DNA from: Microbacteriaceae bacterium VKM Ac-2855
GTDB taxonomy: Bacteria > Actinomycetota > Actinomycetes > Actinomycetales > Microbacteriaceae
DNA length: 64,000 nucleotides
NCBI GenBank assembly: GCA_013204985.1
Contig: JABMLG010000012.1
Location: 1-64,000 of the forward strand
Direction: 5' to 3'
Shown here: positions 45,382-53,114 of the stretch, piece after piece
Position numbering within the stretch: position 1 is the first letter of the stretch
Layout of the letters: every line of letters starts with the position of its first letter
Notes under the pieces: model-generated
Told to the model about the DNA's origin: nothing
The model's database searches: none
The model's input: the letters and a program-made list of their open reading frames with translations, nothing else
Position numbers and translations under genes: made by a program

Positions 45382-46286
45382 GGGTCGAACTGCGCGATGT
45401 GAGCAAGGGCGACGCGCTCCCCGCCGTGTCGCTCGCCTTCGAGACCGGCTCCGCCACCCTGGCTCTGACGGAGACCGAACGGCGTCCGACGGTGCTCGGC
45501 CTGCTGGCCAGTGGACGGATGAAGTCCGACACCGGCACCGTCACCGTCGACGCGCATCCCGACACCGCACGGATGCGCGCCACGATCGCGCTCGTCGACG
45601 CGCCGGTGGTCAGCGAGCCCGCCGCCGACGTGACTCTCGCCGGTATCGCCGCTGAAGAGCTGATGTTCGCGGGCCTGCCCTCGAACCCGTTCGCGGTCGC
45701 GCGTCGCCTGGATGCTCTCGGCGTCGGCGCTCTGGCGAAGACCTCGGCCGCCGATCTGCCCGCGCTGGAGCGGATCCGTGTGCTCTGTGAACTCGCGCTG
45801 CTGCGCACCGGAGTCGAGGCGATCGTGCTCGTGTCTCCCGACCGGCACGGCGGCGACCCCGCCGAGTGGTGGGCGTACGCACGCACCCTCGCCGAGCGCG
45901 GACTCGCGGTGCTCGTGATCGCCGGCACCGCGGCCGCGTCAGCGCTGGCCGCGAACGACCTGATCCGCGAGTCGACAGCACACGCCGCGCAGACGGCGGC
46001 AGCAGATACGGCGGCAGCGCAGACGGCCGCAGCGCAGACGGCCGCAGCGCAGACGGCCGCAGCGCAGACGGCCGCAGCGCAGACGGCCGCAGCGCAGACG
46101 GCGGCAGCGCAGACGGCGGCCGCAGAGACGGCGAAGATCGCAGAGACGGCGGTGACCGCAGCCGACGAGACGACGACCGCGTGCGAGGTGCCGGCCGAGC
46201 CCGAGAGCCCGCCTGCGCCCCCCGAACCCACCCCATCCGACGACGGAGCCGGAACCGACGACGACCCGACGGGCGACGAGAAGTGA
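45378..46286 (+). CDS. degenerate ABC-ATPase-like protein with AQTAA repeats
   Basis: 302 residues; coupled to TetR and to the YhgE/Pip gene by 4-base overlaps. Residues 1-195 follow the ABC-ATPase layout (VELRDVSKGDALPAVSLAFE, then LASGRMKSDTGTVTVDAH, then VARRLDALGVGALAKTSAAD) but no Walker A exists: the place reads ALTETERRPTVLG. The signature LSGGQ and the Walker B Asp-Glu are also absent (AIVLVSPDRHGGDP). Residues 204-252 are an AQTAA tandem repeat, then an acidic Pro-rich tail. It can hardly hydrolyse ATP; a regulatory or scaffold role with the membrane partner is more likely (inference). Confidence 0.8.
   Translation: MRVELRDVSKGDALPAVSLAFETGSATLALTETERRPTVLGLLASGRMKSDTGTVTVDAHPDTARMRATIALVDAPVVSEPAADVTLAGIAAEELMFAGLPSNPFAVARRLDALGVGALAKTSAADLPALERIRVLCELALLRTGVEAIVLVSPDRHGGDPAEWWAYARTLAERGLAVLVIAGTAAASALAANDLIRESTAHAAQTAAADTAAAQTAAAQTAAAQTAAAQTAAAQTAAAQTAAAQTAAAETAKIAETAVTAADETTTACEVPAEPESPPAPPEPTPSDDGAGTDDDPTGDEK
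45989..46132 (+). repeat. 15-bp tandem repeat inside the degenerate ATPase gene
   Basis: About nine units of CAGACGGCCGCAGCG, in frame, encoding repeats of QTAAA. Five of the inner units are identical, so the tract is likely unstable and variable in length between strains. Confidence 0.9.
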
Positions 46287-48352
46287 AGATCCGCATCCCT
46301 CAGATGATCGCGGCCGAATTGCGCCGACTCACCGCGACCCCCATGGCTCGGCTGGCGCTGATCGCGCTGATGCTGGTGCCGATCCTCTACGGCGGCCTCT
46401 ACCTCTGGGCCAACCAGGATCCCTACGCGAAGCTCGTCGACGTGCCGGTCGCGCTCGTCGTGGCCGACGCCGGCACCACGACCGACTCGGGTTACACCAA
46501 CTCGGGCGACGACGTGGCCGATCAGCTGCTCGACGATGCGAGTTTCGACTGGCACCGCGTCTCGGCGCAGACCGCCGCCGCGGGAGTGAATGACGGCACC
46601 TACGACTTCAGCGTCACGTTGCCCGCCGACTTCTCGGCGGCACTCGCCTCCAGCAGCGGCGACGCGCCCTACCAGGCGACTGTGGTGCTCACCACGAACG
46701 ACGCGAACAGTTACCTCGCCTCCACTATCGGCGAGCAGGCCGCGAAGACGATCAAGGCCTCCATTGTGCAGAAGGTGAATGACGAAGCCGCTTCGCAGTT
46801 CCTCCTCGGCCTGGCGACGATCCGCGGCGACCTCGTCACCGCGACCGACGGCGGCACGCGACTCGTCGACGGCGCGACGCAGCTCGCCGCGGGAGCGAGC
46901 TCAGCCCAGAGCGGCGCGACGAGCCTCACCAGTGGGCTCGACCAACTCGTGACCGGCGCCGGAACCGCCACGGATGGATCCTCTGGCCTCGTTTCGGGGC
47001 TCGGACAGTTGAGTACGGGGGCCGACACGCTGGCGAGTGGGCTCGCCGACGGCGCTGCGCAGACCGCCGGACTCCCGGCTCAGACGGCGCAGCTCGCCGC
47101 CGGCGCGCAGTCCGTGTCCGACGGCAACGCCGCTCTCGCCACTCAGGCCGATGCCCTCGGGGCGGCAGCGCAACAGGCCGCGGACTCGGTCGACACCGTT
47201 CGCGCGGATCTGCGGGCACGGCTCGGCGAGACCGGCCTCGATGCAGCCGCGATCGACGAGATCATGGCGACGCTGGATCCGCTGGGCGATGATGCCGCCG
47301 CCGCGAACGACGCGGCGCAGCAGACCGTGGCCGGTATCGACGCGCTCGCCGCCGGGTCGGCCCAGGTCGCGTCCGGCGCCGCCCAGCTCAGCGCCGCGAC
47401 ACCGGATCTCGCCTCGAAGCTGGCTGAGGCGGCCAGCGGATCCGCCACCCTCGCGTCGGGCATCGACAGCGCCGAGATGGGCGCCGGCACGCTGAACACC
47501 GGTCTGAGCACCCTGCGTGACGGCCTGGTGACAGCGGATGCGGGCTCGGCGAGCCTCCGCGACGGGCTCAGCACTCTCAGCGACGGCCTCACCACCCTGA
47601 CCACGGGAGCCACCAGCCTCCGCGATGGTCTCAGTGACGGCGTCACGTCGATCCCCGACGAGTCCGCTCAGCAGCAGGATGCGCAGGCGGCCGGCATCGC
47701 GGATCCGGTGTCGATCGACCAGAGCGAGGTCACCTCCGCCGGCACCTACGGGGCTGGTCTCGCACCGTTCTTCGCCAGCCTCGCCGCCTGGATCGGCATC
47801 TACGCGCTGTTCCTGATCGTGAAGCCCGTCTCGCGCCGCGCGATCACCGCACTGCATTCACCGATCAAGATCACCCTCGCGGGCTGGCTCACCCCCGGGC
47901 TGCTCGGTGCGTTGCAGATGGCCGGGCTCTTCGCGATCCTGTCGCTGGCGCTCGGCTTCACGATCGACGCGCCGCTGGGTGTCTACGCGATGATGACGCT
48001 CGCCTCACTCACCTTCGCCGCGATCATCCTGGCGCTCAACGTGTGGCTCGGCAGCGTCGGGCAGTTCCTCGGCCTCGTGCTGATGGTGGTGCAGCTCGTC
48101 ACCGCCGGGGGCACCTTCCCGTGGCAGACCCTGCCGGCGCCGTTGGCCGCGCTGCACCACATCCTGCCGATGGGCTTCACCACGGATGCGCTGCGGCAGC
48201 TGATGTACGGCGGCAACCAGGCGTCGACGTGGGCGGATGCGGGCGTTCTCGCCTGCTGGCTGCTCGGCGCGCTGCTGCTCGCGGGCATCGGCGTGACCCG
48301 GATGACCCACTTCCGCACGCTGCGCGACCTGCAGCCGTCGTTGATCGGCTAG
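46283..48352 (+). CDS. YhgE/Pip-family membrane protein
   Basis: 689 residues from a GTG in a GTGA overlap. One N-terminal membrane helix (RLALIALMLVPILYGGLYLW) is followed by the exoplasmic domain with the family's DVPVALVVADAG and FSVTLPADFSAALAS. A long region (about 180-460) holds repeated Gly/Ala/Leu helices (LVDGATQLAAGASSAQSGAT). Five C-terminal helices from residue 495 contain the ABC-2-like core. Family members include phage-infection protein and type VII-type export-linked proteins; the true role is not settled. Partner: the degenerate ATPase. Confidence 0.9.
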   Translation: MKIRIPQMIAAELRRLTATPMARLALIALMLVPILYGGLYLWANQDPYAKLVDVPVALVVADAGTTTDSGYTNSGDDVADQLLDDASFDWHRVSAQTAAAGVNDGTYDFSVTLPADFSAALASSSGDAPYQATVVLTTNDANSYLASTIGEQAAKTIKASIVQKVNDEAASQFLLGLATIRGDLVTATDGGTRLVDGATQLAAGASSAQSGATSLTSGLDQLVTGAGTATDGSSGLVSGLGQLSTGADTLASGLADGAAQTAGLPAQTAQLAAGAQSVSDGNAALATQADALGAAAQQAADSVDTVRADLRARLGETGLDAAAIDEIMATLDPLGDDAAAANDAAQQTVAGIDALAAGSAQVASGAAQLSAATPDLASKLAEAASGSATLASGIDSAEMGAGTLNTGLSTLRDGLVTADAGSASLRDGLSTLSDGLTTLTTGATSLRDGLSDGVTSIPDESAQQQDAQAAGIADPVSIDQSEVTSAGTYGAGLAPFFASLAAWIGIYALFLIVKPVSRRAITALHSPIKITLAGWLTPGLLGALQMAGLFAILSLALGFTIDAPLGVYAMMTLASLTFAAIILALNVWLGSVGQFLGLVLMVVQLVTAGGTFPWQTLPAPLAALHHILPMGFTTDALRQLMYGGNQASTWADAGVLACWLLGALLLAGIGVTRMTHFRTLRDLQPSLIG

Positions 48353-48400
48353 GCGCCGGGCCGGGTCACCCCCTGCGAAAAGAGGTGTGCGCGCGACGGG

Positions 48401-48775
48401 TCAGCCGACCGGGGTCTGCTGGTGCGCGGCGACGCGCCAGTCGCCGCCCTCGATGACGTAGGTGGTGCTCGCCTGGATCTCGACCTCGCGACCGTCGGCC
48501 CACCGGCCCACGATGCGGTAGGTGAGGATGCCGTCGCGCTCGCGCAGCCGGATGATCCGCGGCTCGTGGATCTCGTAGCTCTCCCAGGGCGGCGCGTCGT
48601 CGAAGGCGTGCAGGATCTGGTCGCGGTCGAAGACGGCGCCCGGCACGATCAGTACCGCATCCGACGTCATCGCGCGGCGGAAGTGGCTGCCGCCGGTACC
48701 GGCGAGCAGCGCCCGCCATCCGGCGTGCTCCTCATGCAGGAGGCGGGCGGGCAGATCATCGGTGATCGTCGTCAT
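48401..48775 (-). CDS. SnoaL/DUF4440-like small protein
   Basis: 124 residues. NTF2-like features: LLHEEHAGWRALLAGTGG, MTSDAVLIVPGAVFDRDQIL, and a C-terminal strand pair (ILTYRIVGRWADGREVEIQA, then STTYVIEGGDWRVAAHQQTP). Proteins with this cone fold bind small ligands or act as simple isomerases or hydrolases; no catalytic residue is conclusive here. Faces the YhgE/Pip gene convergently with no room for a promoter between them. Confidence 0.85.
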   Translation of the reverse strand: MTTITDDLPARLLHEEHAGWRALLAGTGGSHFRRAMTSDAVLIVPGAVFDRDQILHAFDDAPPWESYEIHEPRIIRLRERDGILTYRIVGRWADGREVEIQASTTYVIEGGDWRVAAHQQTPVG

Positions 48776-48896
48776 GTGCCCACCCCACTCCTTCGCGCAG
48801 TCCGCGTCAAGAGCGAGCGCGCAATCTGCGGGCTCGCTGCGCCGTCACCGACCGGGCCCTCCCCGCCCCGCGACCGACGAACACCCCACCGCGTCC

Positions 48897-49294
48897 CCCG
48901 CGCGCGAAGCGCCGCGACAAAAATCCGCATCTCAGCGGATCCTTTGAATCGCGCCGCAACCGGCCAGACCGACGCCACCACCTCACCCGCCGACCACCGC
49001 CGACCACAGAAACACCCCGAACACGTCGCCCCGCGCGCGAAGCGCCGCGAACACCCCGAACAAATCCCGATCACGTCCCGCGCGCGAAGCGCCGCGACAA
49101 AAATCCGCGTTCCAGCGGATTCTTTGCAGCGCGCCGCAACAGGCCCTGCGAAACGCCACCATCTCACCCGCCGACCGCCGGCAATCGACGAAACACCCCG
49201 AACACACCCGAACAAATCCCGATCACGCCCCGCGCGCGAAGCGCCGCGACAAAAATCCGCGTTCCAGCGGATTCTTTGCAGCGCGCCGCAACAG
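48897..49294. repeat. three-copy repeat with terminator-like hairpins
   Basis: Copies at about 48897-48962, 49077-49142 and 49229-49294. Each has CGCGCGAAGCGCCGCGACAA, then AAATCCGC(6)GCGGAT, then a CCTTTG/TCTTTG run. The six-base inner stem ATCCGC/GCGGAT is kept while the loop changes (ATCTCA or GTTCCA). On the minus strand each stem is followed by a TTTTTG run, like an intrinsic terminator. They fill the gene-free 48776-49368, after the minus-strand methyltransferase gene. Confidence 0.88.
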
Positions 49295-49368
49295 GCCCTG
49301 CAAAACGCCACCATCTCACCCGCCGACCGCCGGCAATCGACGAGGAACGAGGAGAGCGCCAAATAAAC

Positions 49369-49998
49369 TCAGAACGCGACGTGCTGCATTACCCAGGCGT
49401 GCATCGTGACAGCGGCTGCCGCGGACGCGTTGATCGAGCGGGTCGAACCGAACTGGGTGATCTCGAGCACCGCCTCGGAGGCCGCGATCGCCTCCTCCGA
49501 GAGTCCAGGACCCTCCTGTCCGAACAGCAGGATGCACCGCTCCGGCAGCGTATAGCTCTCGATCGGCACGCATCCGGGCACATTGTCGATCGCGAGGATC
49601 GGGAGGTCGTGCTCGGCGGCCCAGGTCACCAGATCGGCGACGGTCTCGTGGTGCAGCACGTGCTGGTAGCGATCCGTCACCATCGCTCCACGCTTGTTCC
49701 ATCGGCGTCGACCCACGATGTGCACCGTGTCGGCGGCGAAGGCGTTGGCGCTGCGCACGATCGAACCGATGTTCATGTCGTGCTGCCAGTTCTCGATGGC
49801 GACGTGGAACGGGTGCCGGTGCTCGTCGATGTCGGCGACGATCGCCTCCATCCGCCAGTATCGGTAGCGGTCGATCACGTTGCGCGTGTCGCCCCGCTCG
49901 AGCAGTTCGGGGTCGTAGTGCTCCTCATCCGGCCACTTGCCGGGCCACGGGCCGACCCCGTGCGTCGTCAGCTCGTGCGAGGGGTTGGCGTCATCCAC
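49369..49998 (-). CDS. SpoU/TrmH-family RNA 2'-O-methyltransferase
   Basis: 209 residues from a GTG with AAGGTGG upstream; longer frames are possible. SPOUT motifs: NIGSIVRSANAFAADTVHIV (motif 1), ILLFGQEGPGLSEEAI (motif 2) and FGSTRSINASAAAAVTMHAW (motif 3) forming the knot that binds S-adenosylmethionine. It methylates a ribose in tRNA or rRNA; the target base is not determined. A conserved N-terminal part (HYDPELLERGDTRNVIDRYR) resembles actinobacterial members. Divergent from the HAD-IIA gene. Confidence 0.92.
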   Translation of the reverse strand: MDDANPSHELTTHGVGPWPGKWPDEEHYDPELLERGDTRNVIDRYRYWRMEAIVADIDEHRHPFHVAIENWQHDMNIGSIVRSANAFAADTVHIVGRRRWNKRGAMVTDRYQHVLHHETVADLVTWAAEHDLPILAIDNVPGCVPIESYTLPERCILLFGQEGPGLSEEAIAASEAVLEITQFGSTRSINASAAAAVTMHAWVMQHVAF

Positions 49999-50135
49999 GA
50001 TGTGCCACCTTACGCACCTGGCTGCGCGCCCGGGGCGGGTTCGGCGCATGGAGGCATCGGGCGCTCATCGCGCGTTCACGGCATCCGCTCAACCACCTCG
50101 ATAGGGTGATCCTCGGAGCAAGGAAGGCGGACCGC

Positions 50136-50936
50136 ATGACGCGTCGCGACGAGATCGAATGCTGGCTGACCGACATGGACGGCGTACTCGTGCACGAGAA
50201 CCACGCGCTGCCGGGAGCGGCCGCGCTGCTGGAGCAGTGGACGAACGAGGAGAAGCCGTTCCTCGTCCTCACGAACAACTCCATTTTCACGCCCCGCGAC
50301 CTCAGCGCACGTCTACGCGCATCGGGCCTGGTGGTGCCCGAAGAGTCCATCTGGACGTCGGCTCTCGCGACGGCCGATTTCCTGGCGTCGCAGATGCCGG
50401 GCGGCAGCGCTTTCGTGATCGGTGAGGCCGGCATCACGACCGCGCTGCACGAGGCCGGCTTCATCATGACCGAGACCGACCCCGACTACGTCGTCGTCGG
50501 CGAGACGCGCAACTACTCGTTCGAGGCGATCACCAAGGCGATCCGCCTGATCAGCAAGGGAGCGCGCTTCATCGTGACGAACCCGGATGCGACGGGGCCG
50601 TCTGCTGAGGGTCCGATGCCGGCGACGGGCGCGATCGCGGCGTTGATCACGAAGGCGACCGGCCGCGAGCCGTACGTGGTGGGCAAGCCGAACCCGATGA
50701 TGTTCCGCTCGGCGATGAATCGGATCGGCGCGCACTCCGAGAACACCGGCATGATCGGCGACCGGATGGATACCGACATCGTTGCCGGGATCGAGGCCGG
50801 ACTGCACACCATCCTGGTGCTGACCGGCATCAGCGATCAGGCCGAGATCGAGCGCTACCCGTTCCGCCCCGACGAGATCATCGGCGGCGTGAACGAGCTG
50901 GTCCGCACCGAACCGCTGGAGTCCGAGGTCTTCTAG
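50136..50936 (+). CDS. HAD-IIA phosphatase (NagD-like)
   Basis: 266 residues from an ATG with AGGAAGG upstream. Motif 1 TDMDGVLVHE (Asp13, Asp15), motif 2 VLTNNS, Lys in GKPNPMMF (motif 3) and motif 4 GDRMDTDI are all present, with the NagD-type cap. Family members dephosphorylate nucleotides or glycolytic side products. A 14-codon earlier ATG exists but lacks a better site. Confidence 0.93.
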   Translation: MTRRDEIECWLTDMDGVLVHENHALPGAAALLEQWTNEEKPFLVLTNNSIFTPRDLSARLRASGLVVPEESIWTSALATADFLASQMPGGSAFVIGEAGITTALHEAGFIMTETDPDYVVVGETRNYSFEAITKAIRLISKGARFIVTNPDATGPSAEGPMPATGAIAALITKATGREPYVVGKPNPMMFRSAMNRIGAHSENTGMIGDRMDTDIVAGIEAGLHTILVLTGISDQAEIERYPFRPDEIIGGVNELVRTEPLESEVF

Positions 50937-50954
50937 CCGCGGCTCAGGCGCGAC

Positions 50955-52454
50955 TCAGGCTGCCGGCGCGAGCGAACCTGTCAGTGCGGCGCCTCCGGCG
51001 CGGGAGACGAAGCAGTAGTAGTCACGCTCGCCGGCGATCCACTGATCGTTGGTCACCGGATACGTGGCCTGCACCTGTACGTCACCGAGAGCTTCGGCCG
51101 TCGCGATGTCGACGACGCCGTCGGCCTGGCAGAAGCCGGCCACGGAAGCCGCCATCGCATCCGGGCCCGGGAACGCGTTCACGTCGGTCACCGGAGCCAC
51201 GCGCACGAGTTGCGCGGCGTGCGGCGTGGCGCAGTCGACGACCGTGAACTCTTCGGCCCAGACGTCCGCCATGGGCTGGAGGCATTCGCCGCCGAGCAGC
51301 TGGTTCCAGGCGTAGGTTCCGGCCGGGAGCGGCCCGACAGCGGGCAGCGCGACCGTCGGGGTCGGCGTCGCGGCCGGCGTCGCCGCCGCTGAGGCGACCG
51401 GGGTGGCGACGGATGCGGGCTTCGCGGAGAGCTGCATCCCGAGCAGCAGCAACGCGCCGAGCACCAGCACGGCTCCGACGCTGACGGCGGTGATGATCAG
51501 CGGGCGGCGGGAACGGCGAGGTGCGGGCGTATCGATCGTCTCGATGCGCCCGCTGTTCGGGTGGGTCACCCGATTGACGTGCTGCAACGCGGGCGTGGCG
51601 AAGTAGGCCCCTGCACCCGCCGCCGCGAGCGGCGCGTATCGCGCCGTCGTGTCGTCGATCGAGTCGGAATCCTCGTCGTCGTACTCGTCGTAGCCTTCCC
51701 CTTCGGGAATCGGCGGATGCGGCACCACCTCGACCTCGATCTCGGGTAGTTCTTCGTCAGCGGTCTGATCCGGGTCGACCATCTCGGCATCCAGCACGTC
51801 GTCGTCTTCGGTGTCGTCGCCGTGGTCCGGCGCCGCCGGATCATCGAATTCGGCTCCCCCGTCGGAGAAGTCGGCTTGCGACTCCGCGACTTCCCTCGGC
51901 GTCAGGTTCCAGGAGAAGCCGCCGGGCGGTGGCGGTGCGGACTCCACGGGATCTCCGGCAGCGGTGCGCCAGAACTCCTCATCTTCGTCGTCCTCGTCGG
52001 GTTCGGCCTCGACGGAGACCTCCTCCCAGACGAAGGGATCCTCACCGGGCCCGTCATGGGGCCACTGATAGTGGTCCTCGGCATCGTCGGCTTCGGGATG
52101 CGGTTCGACATCGCCGTCCGCTCCGAGCGACGTCGCGAAGGCGGCGGCCGCGGCGGGATCCTCGTCGACGATCTGCTCGGGTGTGCGCGCGGGGATGAAC
52201 GCGATGCGCGACTCCGGCTCGGCGGGAGCGTCGGGATCGGCCGCCCCGTCGGGGTCGGCGGCAGGGATGTCGGCCGAGGTGATAAGGGCCGCGGAGGTGT
52301 CCGCCGCGGGAGTGTCGGCCGCAGGAGTGTCCATGATGTTCTTCAACCGGCCACCGCTCAGCTGCTGGAGCAGCCACGCGCTCCCGCCGACGGACTGCTG
52401 AGATTCCGGGCGGTCCTCACCGTCCGTGTGGCGCCCCCGCTCCCCCTCGTCCAT
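50955..52454 (-). CDS. septum-formation-family membrane protein
   Basis: 499 residues. The first 300 are acidic and disordered (Asp/Glu/Pro-rich, including ATDTSAA-like AADTPAADTSAA). One membrane helix follows near 320-345 (LIITAVSVGAVLVLGALLLL), then an outer domain of the Septum_form type: LGGECLQPM, VVDCATPHAAQLV and a Cys in YYCFVS, with three Cys likely paired. Actinobacterial relatives are linked to septum formation. Start overlaps the pyrE stop (TGATG), so co-transcribed with it. Confidence 0.85.
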   Translation of the reverse strand: MDEGERGRHTDGEDRPESQQSVGGSAWLLQQLSGGRLKNIMDTPAADTPAADTSAALITSADIPAADPDGAADPDAPAEPESRIAFIPARTPEQIVDEDPAAAAAFATSLGADGDVEPHPEADDAEDHYQWPHDGPGEDPFVWEEVSVEAEPDEDDEDEEFWRTAAGDPVESAPPPPGGFSWNLTPREVAESQADFSDGGAEFDDPAAPDHGDDTEDDDVLDAEMVDPDQTADEELPEIEVEVVPHPPIPEGEGYDEYDDEDSDSIDDTTARYAPLAAAGAGAYFATPALQHVNRVTHPNSGRIETIDTPAPRRSRRPLIITAVSVGAVLVLGALLLLGMQLSAKPASVATPVASAAATPAATPTPTVALPAVGPLPAGTYAWNQLLGGECLQPMADVWAEEFTVVDCATPHAAQLVRVAPVTDVNAFPGPDAMAASVAGFCQADGVVDIATAEALGDVQVQATYPVTNDQWIAGERDYYCFVSRAGGAALTGSLAPAA

Positions 52455-53002
52455 CAGCTCAGACCGAGATCTTCCAGTCCGATGGCGGCGAAATAGGGGT
52501 AGCCCTCGGCTTCGATGATCTCGCGGGCGCCGGTATTCCGGTCGACGACGACAGCGACTCCGACGATCTCGGCACCGACCTTCTTCAGCGCTTCGATCGC
52601 CTTGAGCGGCGAGCCGCCGGTGGTCGACGTGTCTTCGAGCACGATCACGCGCTTGCCGGCCAAGTCGGGCCCCTCGACCTGCTTGCCTCTGCCGTGATCC
52701 TTCGGCTCCTTGCGGACGACGAAGGCGTCGTAGGAGAGACCGCGAGCCGCACCCTGGTGCAGCACGGCGGAGGCGATCGGGTCGGCGCCCATGGTGAGGC
52801 CGCCGACGGCGTGCACATCCGGAACCTGCGCGATCAAGTCGATCATGACCTGGCCGATCAGCGGGGCGACCCGGTGGTCGAGGCTGACCTTCCGCAGGTC
52901 GACGTAGTAGGTGGCCTTCTTACCGCTGGTCAGCGTGAAGTCACCGTGGAAGACGGCGTCGGCGGAGATGTACTCGATGAGCTTCTGGCGTGCGTCGGTC
53001 AC
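52454..53002 (-). CDS. pyrE: orotate phosphoribosyltransferase
   Basis: 182 residues, normal length. It makes OMP from orotate and PRPP in pyrimidine synthesis. Signatures: FTLTSGKKATYYVDLRKVSL at the N-terminus, the flexible catalytic loop VRKEPKDHGRGKQVEG and PRPP-binding motif VIVLEDTSTTGGS. The next gene on the transcript is the septum-formation-family protein, with a one-base overlap. A strong hairpin lies just upstream. Confidence 0.97.
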   Translation of the reverse strand: MTDARQKLIEYISADAVFHGDFTLTSGKKATYYVDLRKVSLDHRVAPLIGQVMIDLIAQVPDVHAVGGLTMGADPIASAVLHQGAARGLSYDAFVVRKEPKDHGRGKQVEGPDLAGKRVIVLEDTSTTGGSPLKAIEALKKVGAEIVGVAVVVDRNTGAREIIEAEGYPYFAAIGLEDLGLS

Positions 53003-53069
53003 GTGCCTACTGTATTGCCTTCCACTCCCGGGGCCCGATCATCAGGCTGGCGGCGCGATCCCTTCCGAA

Positions 53070-53104
53070 AAGTTGCAGGAGTCGGGCCCCGACTCCTGCA
53101 ACTT
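53070..53104 (-). terminator. hairpin between ABC exporter and pyrE
   Basis: AGTTGCAGGAGTCGGG pairs with the complementary 16 bases ending at 53103, with a very short loop, flanked by AAAA and TT. It lies 11 bp after the exporter stop, so it should end that operon ahead of pyrE. Confidence 0.78.
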
Positions 53105-53114
53105 CTCGGGTGTG

